Assembly: GCA_003550345.1 (NCBI GenBank)
Contig: PUJZ01000017.1
Coordinates: 30,225-94,224 of the forward strand
Direction: 5' to 3'
Length of the DNA stretch: 64,000 bases
From: Methanomassiliicoccaceae archaeon
GTDB lineage: Archaea; Thermoplasmatota; Thermoplasmata; Methanomassiliicoccales; Methanomethylophilaceae
Positions 63,109 through 64,000 of this stretch are shown piece by piece. The notes below the pieces were generated by a model. The model searched no databases and was not told the DNA's origin. It saw only the letters and a program-made list of their open reading frames with translations. A program made the translations under genes and the position numbers. Each line of letters opens with the position of its first letter. The stretch's first letter is position 1.

Positions 63109-64000
63109 CAGTATACCTCCGAACGGTCGTTTATGTTCCCTCTGACCGTGGTGCCGTCGCGCAGACGGCAATGGGTGCCCACCACCGCCCCCGGCGAGAC
63201 GCTGACCCCGCACCCTATCTCGGTGTTGGAGCCGATGACGCAGCCGATGTCGTTGAGCGGTATCAGGTCATCCTTGACATTGCCGTAGGTGTTCTGGCTG
63301 GCGCTGCAGAAATGGGCCCCCACATGCACATTGGAGTCGATGAGCGAGCGGCTGATGTGGCAGTGGCTGTCTATGCTCGAGCCGGAGAGAACCACCGACC
63401 CCGAGATATGGCTGAAGGATGACACCGAGACGTTGTCGCCGATGATGCTCACCGGGAATAGGGCCACGTTGGGGCCGATGTCGCAGCCCTTGCCGATTAT
63501 GACCGGGCCTTCGATGTAGCAGCCCGCCCTGATGCGGGTCCCCTCGCCTACCGCCACCGGCCCCTTCATGACCGCCCCCGACTCCACCCTGCCGGCGATG
63601 CTCTGCCCCTCCAGGGACACCATGCGTGAGCTCATGTCGATCACGTCCCAGGGATACACGGCGTCGCACCATGAGCCCCGGGTGATTATGCCCTTCATGG
63701 AGAGCTCGGGCAGCATCGAGGAGAGCACGTCCGTCAGCCCGGTGCTCCCTTTGGCCACCGGCGCCTCCATGCTCTTCAGCGCCTCCTTGCTGAGCCGGTA
63801 TATGCCCGTGCTGATTATGCATGTCTCAGCGCGGCTGGGCTTCTCCTCGATGCTGGAGACGATGGAGTCGCTGAGCTCCACCACCCCGTACTTCGAGGGC
63901 ATGGGGCTGCGGGCCAGGAGGGCGCAGTTGGTCTCATCGGCGGCGAGGAGGTCCTTCACCCCCTCGGGGCTTATCACGTTGTCCCCCGGCAGCACCAGGA
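63108..64000 (-). CDS. Bifunctional sugar-1-phosphate nucleotidylyltransferase / hexapeptide acetyltransferase (partial)
   Basis: The visible 296 or so residues are the C-terminal part of a GlmU-like archaeal protein; the N-terminus lies beyond the window. The nucleotidyltransferase end shows LPGDNVISPEGVKDLL, VEEKPSRAETCIISTGIYRL and AVYPWDVIDMSSRMV. The left-handed beta helix follows from about 63.6 to 63.1 kb (GPVAVGEGTRIRAGCYIEGPVIIGKGCDIGPNVALF). The family makes UDP-N-acetylglucosamine or UDP-glucose. It overlaps glmS by one base, so glucosamine-6-phosphate and UDP-GlcNAc synthesis are probably coupled. Confidence 0.88.
   Translation of the reverse strand, partial: LVLPGDNVISPEGVKDLLAADETNCALLARSPMPSKYGVVELSDSIVSSIEEKPSRAETCIISTGIYRLSKEALKSMEAPVAKGSTGLTDVLSSMLPELSMKGIITRGSWCDAVYPWDVIDMSSRMVSLEGQSIAGRVESGAVMKGPVAVGEGTRIRAGCYIEGPVIIGKGCDIGPNVALFPVSIIGDNVSVSSFSHISGSVVLSGSSIDSHCHISRSLIDSNVHVGAHFCSASQNTYGNVKDDLIPLNDIGCVIGSNTEIGCGVSVSPGAVVGTHCRLRDGTTVRGNINDRSEVY

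Noticed and set aside
1-64000. Insertion sequences, prophage or other mobile elements
   Set aside because: No transposase, integrase, terminal repeat pair or tRNA-linked attachment site was seen. Gene order follows conserved archaeal clusters through most of the window.

Overview
The window is archaeal and gene-dense, with high GC and few gaps. It carries archaeal SRP19, a proteasome alpha subunit, the exosome (Rrp4, Rrp41, Rrp42), archaeal RNase P proteins, KEOPS Pcc1, prefoldin, RaSEA (archaeosine) and the archaeal ribosomal protein superoperon. Many genes have a TATA box about 22-32 bases before the start codon, which implies leaderless mRNAs. F420-non-reducing hydrogenase MvhDGA linked to HdrA, plus a corrinoid methyl-transfer cluster, points to a hydrogen-dependent methylotrophic methanogen. 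The combination fits a high-GC member of Methanomassiliicoccales (Methanomassiliicoccus-like). That assignment is inference, because no rRNA or mcr gene is present.

Layout. 1-2.96 kb: SRP19, DUF211, NAD(P)HX repair enzyme Nnr and a metallophosphoesterase. 2.98-9.18 kb (minus): hdrA-mvhD-mvhG-mvhA, with a double-length HdrA. 9.6-15.4 kb (plus): a zinc-knuckle protein, Pop5, PsmA, SBDS, Rrp4-Rrp41-Rrp42, L37Ae, RpoP, Pcc1 and prefoldin beta, an RNA-processing and proteostasis superoperon. 15.5-24.2 kb: ABC-2 exporter, DHH phosphoesterase, TyrRS, hexapeptide acyltransferase, DUF504, adenine deaminase plus Hpt (purine salvage) and a TctA-like permease. 24.15-27.2 kb (minus): a divergent family B DNA polymerase with a small helical protein and a RecA-like protein that has lost its Walker A motif. 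27.3-30.6 kb: membrane and hypothetical proteins and a GGR-family flavoprotein. 30.6-31.05 kb: an AT-rich regulatory gap.

31.05-36.96 kb (plus): corrinoid protein, UroD/MtaA-family methyltransferase, CobW/HypB-like GTPase, a His/Asp-rich protein, a zinc-finger protein, a hydantoinase/oxoprolinase-like ASKHA ATPase and DUF1638. This looks like a self-contained methyl-transfer module with its own metal-handling and ATP-driven accessory proteins. 36.9-40.8 kb (minus): two paralogous REC-GAF-PAS-kinase proteins, one of which has lost its catalytic residues. 40.9-56.55 kb (minus): the ribosomal protein superoperon from L3 through SecY, EMC3-like DUF106 and Cmk to Cbf5. 56.8-64 kb: DUF5611-like protein, RaSEA, a CoA-disulfide-reductase-like flavoprotein, a CDIN1/TPD-type nuclease overlapping a Cas4-like nuclease with an inserted membrane domain, GlmS, and a partial nucleotidyltransferase/hexapeptide protein.

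The best candidates for undescribed systems are the CDIN1-like plus membrane Cas4-like nuclease pair, the PolB/inactive-RecA cassette and the corrinoid module. I saw no tRNA, rRNA, CRISPR array, insertion sequence or prophage.
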